DNA of 64,000 nucleotides from Typhlomys cinereus (taxonomy: Eukaryota; Chordata; Mammalia; Rodentia; Platacanthomyidae), in NCBI GenBank assembly GCA_023101885.1, contig JALPQD010000142.1, positions 2,012,454 through 2,076,453 of the forward strand, given 5' to 3'. The position numbers were made by a program, and so were the translations under genes. The number at the start of each line of letters is the position of its first letter. Within the stretch, counting starts at the first letter, position 1. The notes beneath the pieces were generated by a model, which made no database searches, was not told the origin of the DNA, and saw only the letters and a list, made by a program, of their open reading frames with translations. Positions 1 to 11,154 of this stretch are shown one piece after another.

Positions 1-631
1 TGTCTATTTTGGAGCCAGTACCAGGCTGTTTTTATAACTATGGATTTGTAGTATAAACTAAGGTTCGGTATGGTAATACCTCCAGCAGTGTTTTTGTTCC
101 TCAGGATTGTCTTTGCTATCCTGGGTCTTTTGTGACTCCATATGAATTTTGAGATTAATTGGTCAACTTCTTTAAAGAATTGTTTTGGGATTTTAATTTG
201 TATAGCATTGAATTTGTATATTGCCTTTGGTAGGATGGTCATTTTTACGATGTTGATTCTGCCAGTCCAGGAGCATGGGAGGTCTTTGCACCTTCTGATG
301 TCTTCAAGCAATTTCTTTCTTTAGGGTTTTAAAGTTTTCATTGTAAAGGTCTTTTACCTCCTTGGTTAGGTTTATACCAAGGTATTTCATTTTTTTAGGG
401 GCTATAGTAAATGGGATGGTTTCTCTCAGGGCTTTTTCATTTCTTTCATTCTGGGCATATAGGAAGGCCTCTGATTTTTGCACATTTATTTTGTATCCTG
501 CCACCCTGCTGAACTTCTCAATTAGTTCCAGGAGCTTCCTGGTGGAGTTTTTGGGATCCCTCAGGTATAAGATCATGTCATCTGCAAATAGGGATAGCTT
601 GACTTCTTCCTTGCCGATTTGAATCCTTCTT
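1..631 (-). pseudogene. Older L1 (L1-B), 3'-ward part of ORF2
   Basis: This block matches L1-A positions about 2582-3206 almost base for base and includes the FADD region in translation (304-576). It continues beyond the left edge of the window. It ends at the target-site duplication of L1-A and resumes at 6766, so both parts belong to one interrupted element. It does not encode a usable protein on its own. Confidence 0.88.
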
Positions 632-1439
632 TTTTTTTTTTTTCATATTTAAGGTGGTACATTTCCACCACATTTATTTTTTTTATTATTAAAAATTTAA
701 TTATACATTTTAAAATTTTTACCAGTTCCCTCCCTCCCCCCTCCTCCCCCTCCCCTTCCCCCAGTATCTCCCCCCCAATTCCCAGAGAGTCCTTTATTGT
801 ATACGCCTGACTCTCCATTGGGTCCTCCTCTCCGATGACATATAAGGACCTAGTGGCATTTCCATAAGCCCTTTCTCTTGTTCCCCTTAAGCATAAGATC
901 ACTACTATGGCTGTCAATCCCTTGCCTCCAGGGGTCTCGGTGCCCTTAACAGATGCTAGACTTTATGAGGGCAACAGTGCGCTGGACATTGCGCAGGGCA
1001 TGCAAAGTCCCATTACGATTGCTTTGGCCCCAACTATTGTTGAGAATCTTGCAAATCGTTGCTCCTCCCATCCTTTTGCTCTTACAATCTTACCTCCCCC
1101 TCTTCCGCAAATGTCCCTGAGCTCCAGGATGGGGAGAGATTAGGCTGTCCTAGTTCTATGTGATTGATATAGTCTCTGAAGTTCTGGATTGTGGTTTGTT
1201 GATTTTCTTTTGCAGTTTTGCTGCTCCTGCATTTCCCTTCACTCCATTCTGCTGGGCACTGTATGTCACCCCTTGCAGACCTTGATGGAGGCCTATTTTC
1301 TCTGCTGTAACATGGTCTCCTCTCTCCTTGTTTCTGGTGTGGCCCTCCTAACCCATCTCTCTTGTTCATAATCCTTGCAATTACTGTGTTTCATAGGTTT
1401 ACTTTTGAGTGTCTCAATGTGGGCTGGGTGAGTTTGGTA
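632..1439 (-). other. L1-A 3' UTR with G-rich tract
   Basis: Non-coding 3' end of L1-A. Positions 731-776 are C-rich on the plus strand, so the L1 RNA carries runs of three to six G (a potential G-quadruplex), as is common in mammalian L1 3' UTRs. The tail follows near 643. Pieces of the same 3' UTR recur at 20699-21044, 22042-22240 and 31590-31976, which helped classify them. Confidence 0.8.
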
Positions 1440-4400
1440 CTAGGAGCCACCTATTAGGGAGTACATACGGCGCTTAATTTTCTGGGTTTGGGATACTTCA
1501 CTTAATATAATTCTTTCTAATGACATCCATTTCCCAGCAAATTCCAGTAATTCATCATTTTTGATGGCTGAGTAGTACTCCATTGTATAGATGTACCACA
1601 GTTTCCTTATCCACTCGTCAACTGTTGGACATTTGGGCTGATTCCATGACTTTGCTATTGTAAACAGTGCTGCTATGAACATGGTCGAGCTTGTGCTATC
1701 GAGGCGAACCTCTGCTGCATGGGGGGTTATTCCCAAAAGTGGAATAGCAGGGTCATATGGCATTTCAATCTTTAATTTCTTTAAGAATCTCCAGACGGCT
1801 CGCCAGAGTGGCTGTATGAGCCTGCATTCCCACCAACAATGTAGGAGAGTTCCCCTCTCTCCACATCCTCTCCAGCATTTGTCGTTGTTTGTATTGTGGA
1901 TTTTTGCCATCCTGACCGGGGTGAGATGATATCTCAGGGAGGTTTTGATTTGCATTTCCCTGATGGCGAAGGAAGTGGAGCATTTTTTAAGATAATTGTT
2001 AGACATTTTAATTTCATCCCTGGTAAAGTTTCTTTGAAGTTCCAGGGCCCATTTTTTAATTGGGCCAGTGTTTTCCTTGGAGTTTAATTTTCTAAGTTCT
2101 TTGTGCACTCTGGACAGTAGAGCTCTGTCAGATATGTGGTTAGTGAAGATTTTCTCCCATTCTGTGGGTTGCCTTTGAGCTCGTGTGACAATCTCTTTAT
2201 CTGAACAGAAGCTCTTTAATTTCACAAGATCCCAACTGTTGAGAGTTGGTAGCAGTGATTGTGCCATTGGATGTCTGTTTAGGAAGTGTTGGCCTAGCCC
2301 AATCAGCTCGAGGGAGTTCCCTATCCTTTCAACTATGGTTTTTAAAGTCTCTGGCCTAATATCAAGGTCCTTGATCCATTTGGAATTAAGTCTTGTACAT
2401 GGTGACAAGTACGGGTCCAGCTTAAATCTTCTGCATGTGGAGATCCAGTTTTGCCAGCACCATTTGTTGAAGATGCTGTTCTTTTTCCATTGGATTCTTT
2501 GGGCCCCTTTGTCAAAGACCAAATGGCTGTAACTTTGTGGGCGTATATCTGGGTCTTCAATCCTTATGCATTGATCTGTGTGTCTATTTTGGAGCCAGTA
2601 CCAGGCTGTCTTTATAACTATGGATTTGTAGTATAGACTTAGGTTTGGTATGGTAATACCTCCAGCTGTGTTTTTGTTACTCAGGATTGTTTTTGCTATC
2701 CTGGGTCTTTTGTTTCTCCATATGAACTTTGAGATTATTTGGTCAACTTCTTTGAAGAATTGCTTTGGGATTTTGATTGGTATAGCATTGAATCTGTATA
2801 TTGCCTTTGGTAGGATGGTCATTTTTACAATGTTGATTCTGCCAATCCAGGAACAAGGGAGGTCTTTCCACCTTCTGGTGTCTTCTGCAATTTCTTTCTT
2901 TAGGGTTTTAAAGTTTTCATTGTAAAGGTCTTTTACCTCCTTAGATAGGTTTATACCAAGGTATTTCATTTTTTTAGGGGCTATAGTAAATGGTATTGTT
3001 TCTCTCAAGGCTTTTTCACTTCTTTCATTCTGGGCATATAGGAAGGCCTCTGATTTTTGCACATTTATTTTGTATCCTGCCACCCTGCTGAACTTCTCAA
3101 TTAGTTCCAGGAGCTTCCTGGTGGAGTTTTTGGGATCCCTCAGGTATAAGATCATGTCATCTGCAAATAGGGATAGCTTGACTTCTTCCTTGCCGATTTG
3201 AATCCCTCTTATGTCCCTTTCTTGTCTTATGGCTTCAGCTAAGACTTCAAGTACAATATCGAATAGAAGTGGTGAGAGTGGACAGCCTTGTCTAGTTCCT
3301 GATCGAAGTGGGAATGCTTCCAATTGTTCCCCATTGAGCATAATCCTTGCTGTGGGCTTGTTGTATACACCTTTTATTATATTGATAAAGGTTCCTTCCA
3401 TTCCTACTGTCTCTAGCGTTTTGATCATAAAAGGCTGTTGGATCTTGTCAAAAGCTTTTTCTGCATCTATGGAGAGTATCATGTGGTCTTGGACTTTGGA
3501 CTGGTTTACATGATGAATTACATTTATTGATTTGCGTATGTTGAACCAACCTTGTGTGCTGGGGATGAAGCCTACTTGGTCCCCATGAATGATCTTTTTA
3601 ATATGTTTTTGAATCCGATTTGCTAAGACTTTGTTGAGAATCTTTGCGTCTATAATCATCAGGGAGATCGGCCTATAGTTTTCTTTTTTAAGTGAATCTT
3701 TATTAGGTTTTGGGATTAAAACGATATTAGCTTCATAGAAGGAATTTGGTAGTGTTCCTTCCTTTGCTATTTGATGGAACAGTTTAAGGAGTATTGGTGT
3801 TATTGACTCCTTAAATGTCTGGTAGAATTCTGTGCTGAATCCATCTGGTCCAGGACATTTTTTGGTGGGAAGATTCGAGATTACTTCTTCAATTTCCTTA
3901 TATGTTATAGGGCCAGTTAAGTAATTCACAACTTCCTGATCCAATTTAGGTAAGATGTGTTTACTTAGAAATTCATCCATCTGTTTTGTGTTGTCAAACT
4001 TCACTGAGTATAAGTTTTTGAAATATGATGTTATAATTCTCTGGATTTCTTGGGTATCAGTAGTGATAACTCCATGTTCATTTCTAATTTTGTTAATTTG
4101 GGTTTTCTCTCTCTTGCTTTTGGTTAGTTTAGCTAGGGGTGTATCAATCTTGTTGATTTTTTCAAAGAACCAGCTTTTTGATTGGTTGATTTTTTCTATC
4201 GTTTTCTTAGTCTCGATTTCAGATATTTCTCCCCTTATTTTGCTAATCTCTTCTCTTCTACTGCTTTTGGGATCAGATTGCTCTAGTTTCTCTAAAGCTT
4301 TAAGCTGCATTGTTAAGTTGTTTATTTCTGATGTTTCCATTTTTTTGACGTGGGCATTAAGAGCTATGAACTTACCTCTTAGAACAGCTTTCATTGTGTC

Positions 4401-5264
4401 CCAGAGATTTTGGTAAGTTGTATTTTCGTTATCATTCACTTTCAGGAAATCTTGAATTTCCTTTTTAATTTCTTCCTGAATCCAGTTCTCATTCAGCATC
4501 ATAGTGTTAAGTTTCCAGGAGTTAGTGTATTTTCTCTTGTTTGATGTGTTGTGGATGTCCAGCTTTAGGCCGTGGTGGTCTGATAGGGCACAGGTTAGAA
4601 TTTCAACTTTCTTGTATATGTGTAGATTCATTTTGTGGCCCAGTATGTGATCTATTTTGGAGAAAGTTCCGTGTGCTGCTGAGAAAAATGTGTATTCTTT
4701 GGTGCGTGGGTGAAAAGTTTGATAGAGATCTGTGAGGTCCATTTCTTTCAGGGTTTGATTAAGTTCCAAAGTGTCTCTGTTAAGCTTTTGACCTGTTGAT
4801 CTATCCCATGTAGAGAGGGCGGTGTTGAAGTCCCCAAGAATTATCGTTTGGGGGTTGATTTCATGCTTTAGACGCTGTAGGGTTTTCTTAATGAATGTGG
4901 AGGGGCCCGTATTGGGTGCATATATGTTCAGTATTGTGAAATCTTCCTGGTGAATTGTACCAGTGACTAAAATGTAGTATCCATCCGTGTCTCTTATAAT
5001 TTTTTTTGGTTTGAAGTCCACTTTGTCTGATATCATAATGGCTACCCCTGCCTGTTTTCTGCTTCCATTAGCTTGTAGAATTGTTGACCAGCCTTTTATT
5101 TTTAGAGCGTGCCTATCTTTTGTGGTGAGATGGGTTTCCTGCAGGCAACAGATTGATGGATTGTGATTTTTAATCCAAGTTTGTAATCCCTGTCTCTTGA
5201 TCGGTGAATTAAGTCCATTAACATTTAGTGTTATAATGGAGAAACTATTGTTAATTCCAGACAT
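1440..5264 (-). CDS. L1-A ORF2 protein (endonuclease and reverse transcriptase)
   Basis: 1274 codons, essentially the same length as other intact mammalian ORF2p. The N-terminal apurinic-like endonuclease has N14, E43 in CLQETH, the GDFNTALS motif and SDHHGLKL. The reverse transcriptase core holds [13 protein letters not shown] and the catalytic FADD at about residue 700. A Cys-rich C-terminal segment [18 protein letters not shown] lies near residue 1125. Together these carry out target-primed reverse transcription. I see no missing catalytic residue, so the element could be mobile if transcribed. The downstream 3' UTR starts at 1439. Confidence 0.95.
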   Translation of the reverse strand: MSGINNSFSIITLNVNGLNSPIKRQGLQTWIKNHNPSICCLQETHLTTKDRHALKIKGWSTILQANGSRKQAGVAIMISDKVDFKPKKIIRDTDGYYILVTGTIHQEDFTILNIYAPNTGPSTFIKKTLQRLKHEINPQTIILGDFNTALSTWDRSTGQKLNRDTLELNQTLKEMDLTDLYQTFHPRTKEYTFFSAAHGTFSKIDHILGHKMNLHIYKKVEILTCALSDHHGLKLDIHNTSNKRKYTNSWKLNTMMLNENWIQEEIKKEIQDFLKVNDNENTTYQNLWDTMKAVLRGKFIALNAHVKKMETSEINNLTMQLKALEKLEQSDPKSSRREEISKIRGEISEIETKKTIEKINQSKSWFFEKINKIDTPLAKLTKSKREKTQINKIRNEHGVITTDTQEIQRIITSYFKNLYSVKFDNTKQMDEFLSKHILPKLDQEVVNYLTGPITYKEIEEVISNLPTKKCPGPDGFSTEFYQTFKESITPILLKLFHQIAKEGTLPNSFYEANIVLIPKPNKDSLKKENYRPISLMIIDAKILNKVLANRIQKHIKKIIHGDQVGFIPSTQGWFNIRKSINVIHHVNQSKVQDHMILSIDAEKAFDKIQQPFMIKTLETVGMEGTFINIIKGVYNKPTARIMLNGEQLEAFPLRSGTRQGCPLSPLLFDIVLEVLAEAIRQERDIRGIQIGKEEVKLSLFADDMILYLRDPKNSTRKLLELIEKFSRVAGYKINVQKSEAFLYAQNERSEKALRETIPFTIAPKKMKYLGINLSKEVKDLYNENFKTLKKEIAEDTRRWKDLPCSWIGRINIVKMTILPKAIYRFNAIPIKIPKQFFKEVDQIISKFIWRNKRPRIAKTILSNKNTAGGITIPNLSLYYKSIVIKTAWYWLQNRHTDQCIRIEDPDIRPQSYSHLVFDKGAQRIQWKKNSIFNKWCWQNWISTCRRFKLDPYLSPCTRLNSKWIKDLDIRPETLKTIVERIGNSLELIGLGQHFLNRHPMAQSLLPTLNSWDLVKLKSFCSDKEIVTRAQRQPTEWEKIFTNHISDRALLSRVHKELRKLNSKENTGPIKKWALELQRNFTRDEIKMSNNYLKKCSTSFAIREMQIKTSLRYHLTPVRMAKIHNTNNDKCWRGCGERGTLLHCWWECRLIQPLWRAVWRFLKKLKIEMPYDPAIPLLGITPHAAEVRLDSTSSTMFIAALFTIAKSWNQPKCPTVDEWIRKLWYIYTMEYYSAIKNDELLEFAGKWMSLERIILSEVSQTQKIKRRMYSLIGGS

Positions 5265-5314
5265 TTATTATGTTTAGTAGCTTTTATAAGTATATTGCTT
5301 CGCTTTTAATGGTG

Positions 5315-6385
5315 TTATATTTGCCTTCTGTTCTCCTGGATATGCCTGTTTTTTTCTTCACGCTTGAGTATCATTTCTAGCAGTTTTTGAAGGCCTGGTT
5401 TGGTGGCCATGTATCCCTTAAAGTTGTCTTTGTGCTGGAAAATTTTTCTTTCTCCCTCGATCATGACTGATAGTTTTGCAGGGTAAATCAGCCTGGGTTG
5501 ACATTTTTGCTCATTCAATACTTGAAGTATGTCTCTCCAAGCTCTTCTTGCTTTTACTGTTTCGACTGAGAAGTCATTTGTTATTTTAATAGGTTTGCCT
5601 TTAAAAGTGACTTGTTTTTTCTCCCTTGAAGCTCTCAGCACCAGTTCTTTATCTTGAATGTGGAGTGTTTTAACTATTATTTGCCGCGGTGTGCTTCTAT
5701 TTTGGTCGTATCTGTTTGGGGTGCGGAATGCCTCTTGTATATGAATGGGCCTCTCTTTTTTTAGATGAGGAAAGTTTTCCTTGATGATCGTTTGAAAAAT
5801 TTCCCCAGGGGTGGTATTTTGAGATTCTTGCTCCGGTATTCCATGAATACGCATGTTAGGCTTCTTCAGGGTGTCCCATATCTCTTGGATATTTCTCTCA
5901 AGTATCTTTTTGGCTTTAACAACCTCTTCCATTGAGCTGGTTAGTACTCCCACTTTATCTTCAAGGTCTGAAATTCTGTTTTCTGCTTCATTAGTTCTGT
6001 TGATAAGACTCTCTGTGGCGTTCTGGGTTGAAGATAACTTGTCTTTTAGCTCAGTTTTAAACTCTGCTTGAGTTTGTTTTAACTGCTCTATGCCACTTTT
6101 TGTTTCTTGCACTGTTTTTCTCAACTCCTCCAGATGTCTGTTGTGTTCCTCTTCAAAGCGATTGATTCGATTATGTAATTCCTCCCGGATTTCCTCTTTC
6201 ATAGTATTGAACATGGTAATGATCATATTTTGAAAGTCGTTATCCTGGGTCAGGCTTTCTTGGCCTTTTTCCGCGGGTTTGTTCTTGTTGGAATCTAACA
6301 TTATGGGATTAATTTCTTCAGTGGGAAATTTGTTTACTTGAGTGTTGCTTCTCATGGATTTGCACTTTGACTTTGGCATTGTCAT
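5315..6385 (-). CDS. L1-A ORF1 protein (RNA-binding chaperone)
   Basis: 356 codons, about the length usual for L1 ORF1p. The N-terminal 50 residues are polar and basic. Heptad-rich sequence at about 60-150 (for example EEEHNRHLEELRKTVQETKS) predicts the coiled coil that forms the trimer. An RRM-like region begins near 178 with MRIHGIPEQ and is followed by a basic C-terminal domain (TFKGKPIKITNDFS, then KARRAWRDILQVLNEQKC). In the L1 family this protein coats its own RNA in the cytoplasmic RNP. The frame is unbroken, and the ORF ends 50 nt before ORF2. Confidence 0.93.
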   Translation of the reverse strand: MTMPKSKCKSMRSNTQVNKFPTEEINPIMLDSNKNKPAEKGQESLTQDNDFQNMIITMFNTMKEEIREELHNRINRFEEEHNRHLEELRKTVQETKSGIEQLKQTQAEFKTELKDKLSSTQNATESLINRTNEAENRISDLEDKVGVLTSSMEEVVKAKKILERNIQEIWDTLKKPNMRIHGIPEQESQNTTPGEIFQTIIKENFPHLKKERPIHIQEAFRTPNRYDQNRSTPRQIIVKTLHIQDKELVLRASREKKQVTFKGKPIKITNDFSVETVKARRAWRDILQVLNEQKCQPRLIYPAKLSVMIEGERKIFQHKDNFKGYMATKPGLQKLLEMILKREEKNRHIQENRRQI

Positions 6386-6399
6386 TTTAACTCTTAAGA

Positions 6400-6765
6400 T
6401 CTCTCAATTTCACTAAACTGAATTATTTGGCCTGGGGTACTGGTGGGCGGGGCCCGAACGGGGACTCACCTAGGGCGTGGGGTGAGGCCCGGGTGGACCG
6501 CGCGCGTGTCCCAACCGGCGGAGCGGGGTGGGGTGAAAAGGGAGGATGGGCGCGTAGGGGTGGAGCTATTTAACCCGAGGGCAGCTGGGGCGGGGCCGGG
6601 CGCAGGGGGAGGTCCTCCTCGTCCCTCGGCCCCCGCGCGGCTCCGGCTGGATGGCGGGAGTCGGAGCCGGGTCCCTGTGGGCTGACCTGGGGGTCCTAGA
6701 GCGCGCGGTGAGAGCCCGGCTGGATCTCGCGTATGCATCCCAACCGGCAGAGCGGGGGGTGTGGC
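6400..6765 (-). promoter_or_regulatory. L1-A 5' UTR with tandem monomer-like units
   Basis: A GC-rich stretch upstream of ORF1. Two related blocks end in near-identical sequence: CCCAACCGGCGGAGCGGGG near 6509 and CCCAACCGGCAGAGCGGGG near 6739, offset by 230 bp, and similarity extends about 90 bp back from each. This looks like one full and one partial promoter monomer, as in murine L1s. The outermost unit is cut at the insertion boundary. Confidence 0.65.
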
Positions 6766-8823
6766 TGAATCCCTCTTATGTCCCTTTCTTGTCTTATGGC
6801 TTCAGCTAAGACTTCAAGTACAATATCGAATAGAAGTGGTGAGAGTGGACAGCCTTGTCTAGTTCCTGATCGAAGTGGGAATGCTTCAAATTGTTCCCCA
6901 TTGAGCATAATCCTTGCTGTGGGCTTGTTGTATACACCTTTTATTATATTGATAAAGGTTCCTTCCATTCCTACTGTCTCTAGCGTTTTGATCATAAAAG
7001 GCTGTTGGATCTTGTCAAAGGCTTTTTCTGCGTCTATCGAGAGTATCATGTGGTCTTGGACTTTGGACTGGTTTACATGATGAATTACATTTATTGATTT
7101 GCATATGTTGAACCAACCTTGTGTGCCGGGGATGAAGCCTACTTGGTCCCTGTGAATGATCTTTTTGATATGTTTTTGAATCCGATTCGCTAAGACTTTG
7201 TTGAGAATCTTTGCATCTGTGTTCATCAGGGAGATCGGCCTATAGTTTTCTTTTTTAAGTGAATCTTTATTAGGTTTTGGGATTAAGACAATATTAACTT
7301 CATAGAAGGAATTTGGTAGTGTTCCTTCCTTTGCTATTTGATGGAACAGTTTAAGGAGTATTGGTGTTATTGACTCCTTAAATGTCTGGTAGAATTCTGT
7401 GCTGAATCCATCTGGTCCAGGACATTTTTTGGTGGGAAGATTCAAGATTACTTCTTCAATTTCCTTATATGTTATAGGGCCAGTTAAGTAATTCACAACT
7501 TCCTGATCCAATTTAGGTAAGATGTGTTTACTTAGAAATTCATCCATCTGTTTTGTGTTGTCAAACTTCACTGAGTATAAGTTTTTGAAATATGATGTTA
7601 TAATTCTCTGGATTTCTTGGGTATCAGTAGTGATTACTCCATGTTCATTTCTAATTTGGTTAACTTGGGTTTTCTCTCTCTTGCTTTTGGTTAATTTAGC
7701 TAGGGGTGTATCTATCTTGTTGATTTTTTCAAAGAACCAGCTTTTTGACTGGTTGATTTTTTCTATTGTTTTCTTAGTCTCGATTTCAGATATTTCTCCC
7801 CTTATTTTGCTAATCTCCTCTCTTCTGCTACTTTTGAGATCAGATTGCTCAAGTTTCTCTAAAGCTGCATCGTTAAGTTATTTATTTCTGATGTTTCCAT
7901 TTTTTTGATGTAGGCATTAAGAGCTATGAACTTACCTCTTAGGACAGCTTTCATTGTGTCCCAGAGATTTTGGTAAGTTGTATTTTCGTTATCATTCACT
8001 TTCAGGAAATCTTGAATTTCCTTTTTAATTTCTTCCTGAATCCAGTTCTCATTCAGCATCATATTGTTAAGTTTCCAGGAGGTAGTGTATTTTCTCTTGT
8101 TTGTTGTGTTGTGGATGTCCAGCTTTAGGCCGTGGTCGTCTGATAGGGCACAGGTTAGAATTTCAACTTTTTGTATATGTGTAGATTCGTTTTGTGGCCC
8201 AGTATGTGATCTATTTTGGAGAAAGTTCTGTGTGCTGCTGAGAAAAATGTGTATTCTTTGGTACGTGGGTGAAAAGTTCAATAGAGATCTGTAAGGTCCA
8301 TTTCTTTAAGGGTTTGATTAAGTTCCAAAGTGTCTCTGTTAAGCTTTTGACCTGTTGATCTATCCCATGTTGAGAGGGCGGTGTTGAAGTCCCCAAGAAT
8401 TATCATTTGGGGGTTGATTTCTTGCTTTAGGCGCTGTAGGGTTTTCTTAATGAATGTGGAGGGGCCCGTATTGGGTGCATAAATGTTCAGGATTGTGAAG
8501 TCTTCCTGGTGAATTGTACCTGTGACTAAAATGTAGTATCTGTCTGTGTCTCTTATGATTTTCTTTGGTTTGAAGTCCACTTTGTGTGAAAGCATAATTG
8601 CTACCCCTGCCTGTTTCCTGGTTCCATTAGCTTTCAAGATTTTGGACCAGCCTTTCATTCTTAGGATGTGCCTATCTTTTGTGGTGAGATGAGTTTCCTG
8701 AAGGCAGCAGATTGTTGGATTGTGGTTTTTAATCCAAGTTTGTAATCTGTGTCTCTTAATCGGCAAGTTAATACCATTGACATTTAATGTTATAATGGAG
8801 AAATTATTTTTAATTCTGGACAT
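6766..8823 (-). pseudogene. L1-B ORF2, broken
   Basis: Continuation of the interrupted older L1. It encodes the endonuclease (8278-8823, starting [17 protein letters not shown]) and the first part of the reverse transcriptase (to 6766). It is disabled by a nonsense codon just after LTDLY near 8280, a 1-nt deletion in a T-run near 8170, and a 7-nt deletion near 7866 relative to L1-A. The L1-A insertion removes continuity of the RT domain, so this copy cannot make active ORF2p. Confidence 0.9.
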
Positions 8824-8876
8824 TTTTTATGTTTAGTAGATTTTGTAAGCATGTTGTTTGATATTTATGTTTTGTA

Positions 8877-10191
8877 TTATACTTCCCTTCTGTCCTCCTG
8901 GACATGCTTGTTCTTTTCTTCAAGCTTGAGTATCAGTTCTAGGATGTTTTGAAGGCCTGGTTTGGTAGACATGTATCCCTTCAAGTTGTCTTTGTGCTGG
9001 AAAACTTTTCTTTCTCCCTCAATCATGACAGATAGTTTTGCCGGGTATATCAGTCTGGTTTGGCATTTTTGCTCATTTAATACTTGAAGTATGTCTCTCC
9101 AAGCTCTTCTTGCCTTTACTGTTTCCATTGAGTAGTCATTTGTTATTCTAATAGGTTTACCTTTAAAAGTGACTTGCTTTTTTTCTCTTGAAGCTCTCAG
9201 CACCTTTTCTTTGTCTTGAATGTGGAGTGTTTTGACTATTATTTGCCATGGCAATTTTCTATTTTGGTCGTATCTGTTTGGAGTGTGAAATGCCTCTTGT
9301 ATTTGGATAGGCCTCTCATTCTTTAGTTGTGGGAAGTTTTCATTTATGATGAATTGAACTATTTCCTCTGGTGTGGTATTTTGGGATTCTTGTTCTGATA
9401 TTCCATGAATGCGCATATTAGGCTTCTTCAGGGTGTCCCATATCTCTTGAATGTTCCTCTCCAGTATCTTTTTGGCTTTAACAATCTCTTCCATTGAGCT
9501 GGTTAATTCTCCCACTTTGTGTTCAAGATCTGAAATTCTATTTTCTGCCTCATTTGTTCTGCTGATAAGACTCTCTGTTGAGTTTTGGGTTGAAGATAAC
9601 TTGTCTTTTAGTTCAATTTTTTAAAAAATTTTTATTATTATTATTATTATTTATTCAACTGTGTGCATGTGCGTGTGTGTATGTGTGTGTGCGTCTGTCT
9701 CCTTCTGCCCCGGGATTCATAGGCTCCGCCCTACCAGGACCAGAAGCACAGGCCGCCCCTGTTTCCACCTGGCATCTATACCTGGGATCTGGGATCCGAA
9801 CTCAGGACCTTCTGCCTGCAAGGCGTAGGCTTAACCCCTGTGCCACCTCTCCAGCCCTTTTAGTTCAATTTTAAACTCTGCCTGAGACTGTTTTAATTGC
9901 TCCATACCTATTTTTGTTTCTTGAACTATTTTTCTCAACTCCAAGTGCCTGTTGTGTTCTTGTTCAAAGTGGTTGATAACGGTTGTTTAACTCTTCTCGG
10001 ATTTCCTCTTTCATAGTATTAATCATGGTAAGGATCATACTCTGAAAGTCGTTATGTTGGGTCTGGCTTTCATGGTTATTTTCTGTGGATTTGTTCTGGT
10101 TGGAATCCCTCATTATGGGTTTGATTCTTTCGGCAGGAGATTGGTCTTCTTGGGTTTTGTTTCTCCTGGATCTGCACTTTGACTTGTACAT
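8877..10191 (-). pseudogene. L1-B ORF1, interrupted by a SINE
   Basis: The ORF1 start (MYKSKCRSRRNKTQEDQS) is at 10191 and the conserved C-terminal half (LERNIQEIWDTLKKPNMRIH onward) runs to 8877. The middle is split by a tRNA-derived SINE at 9621-9857 flanked by a perfect 15-bp duplication. A small frame break also lies near 9970. The encoded chaperone would be truncated. Confidence 0.9.
9621..9857 (-). mobile_element. tRNA-derived SINE in L1-B ORF1
   Basis: About 237 bp. Minus-strand reading starts GGGCTGGAGAGGTGGCACAG (box A region), then the box B sequence GAGTTCGGATCC, and ends in an A/TAA-rich tail. A perfect 15-bp target duplication, TTTTAGTTCAATTTT, lies at 9606-9620 and 9858-9872. 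The clean duplication marks it as fairly young. Confidence 0.92.
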
Positions 10192-11125
10192 TATTGTTTT
10201 GTTTTTTAGGACCTTTCAGTTTCTGTGTGTTTTTCACTGAATCGACGTAGTTGGTATTGTTACACTTGCCAGTTATTACTAGTGCTTGCCTTGGATTGGG
10301 TATGTTTGTGTATTGTTATTATTATATCCTAGATGAGGCTACTAGGCTGTTAGTATGTCAGTTAAGTCAGGTTATGTTACCAGGGGGTTATGTTACCAGT
10401 TTGGTAGTGCACTTTTACGATTTAGTATCTTGGTGAAATGTGGGGGTGAGTGGTGTACTCCCTGGAGTTGTATGTTGTGGGGCGGCTGTATGAGAAAGTT
10501 GATCTACAGCATTGATACTTTAAAGGATCAGTAAGGTGAAAAGAAAAAGCTTACTTATCTTTGGGCTGGATGAGAAGAAACTCGCCCACATGATATGATG
10601 ATTGTAGTGGAGTCCAGATGTATGGCCTGTGCTCCCTTTGTTCCTTAGAATTTTGCTTGAGTTTCCTTTGGGCTCTATTGAATTCTGAGTAGCAGTGTGT
10701 CTTTCGTGGACCACGTGCGTAGGTCCCTGATGGGCCAGAGAGGCAGAGGGTATGATGTTGATGGCAGAATTCTTCACCTGCGACCTGGGAAGGTGGGTGC
10801 AGAGAGGGGCGGGGCCCCGGGGGCAATCCGGCGGGTGCGCAGCAAGGTGCTGCTGGCTGGGCGGCTCCCGGGTGGGGGGCGGGGCTGGGCTGGGCTCTTT
10901 CGCTCCCTGGCTCAATAGCAGAATTCTTCACCTGGGATCCAGGGGGGTGGCTAGGCGCGCGGGGCGAGAGGATGCAGGGGGCTTGGGTCCGGGGTGGGGC
11001 CCAGGCTAAGCCGCAGTCGACCTGGGTGCTCGCTGCCGGGACGCGTGAGGCTCCGGGGTGGTTGGGGGCTGGGCTGGGCTCTCTCTCTCTCTCACTCACC
11101 TTGGGCAGCAGGCGGCGGTTATCTC
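10192..11125 (-). other. L1-B 5' UTR with different tandem units
   Basis: GC-rich sequence from about 10690. GCAGAATTCTTCACCTG occurs at 10764-10780 and again at 10918-10934. GGCTGGGCTGGGCTCT occurs near 10882 and 11068. The units are thus offset by about 154-185 bp and do not resemble the L1-A monomers. The less GC-rich part (10192-10690) has no visible repeat and is probably the non-monomeric 5' UTR. The exact 5' end near 11125 is uncertain. Confidence 0.6.
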
Positions 11126-11154
11126 CTTTCTTTTGAGGCCCTTCCTTCCCTTCC

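Larger units (their letters stand above)
632..6765 (-). mobile_element. Full-length L1 retrotransposon (L1-A), both ORFs open
   Basis: A complete non-LTR retrotransposon reading right to left: GC-rich 5' UTR (about 6400-6765), ORF1, a 50-nt spacer, ORF2, a 3' UTR with a G-rich tract on the minus strand, and an A-tail seen as T15 near 629-643. It is flanked by a 12-bp duplication (TGAATCCCTCTT at 6766-6777; one mismatch at 620-631). It interrupts ORF2 of an older L1, whose halves lie at 1-631 and 6766 onward. Intact ORFs and a nearly perfect duplication point to a young insertion. Confidence 0.93.

Noticed and set aside
3211..4416. Plus-strand ORFs opposite L1 ORF2 (also 6778-7080 and 7522-8294)
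   Set aside because: Shadows of the L1 coding frames on the minus strand.
6443..6685. 80-codon antisense ORF in the L1-A 5' UTR, considered as an ORF0-like gene
   Set aside because: High GC alone keeps the frame open; ORF0 is described in primates and I see no matching sequence.
10551..11099. Pro/Ala-rich minus-strand ORF of 182 codons
   Set aside because: It falls in the GC-rich L1-B 5' UTR repeat units and is a composition artefact.
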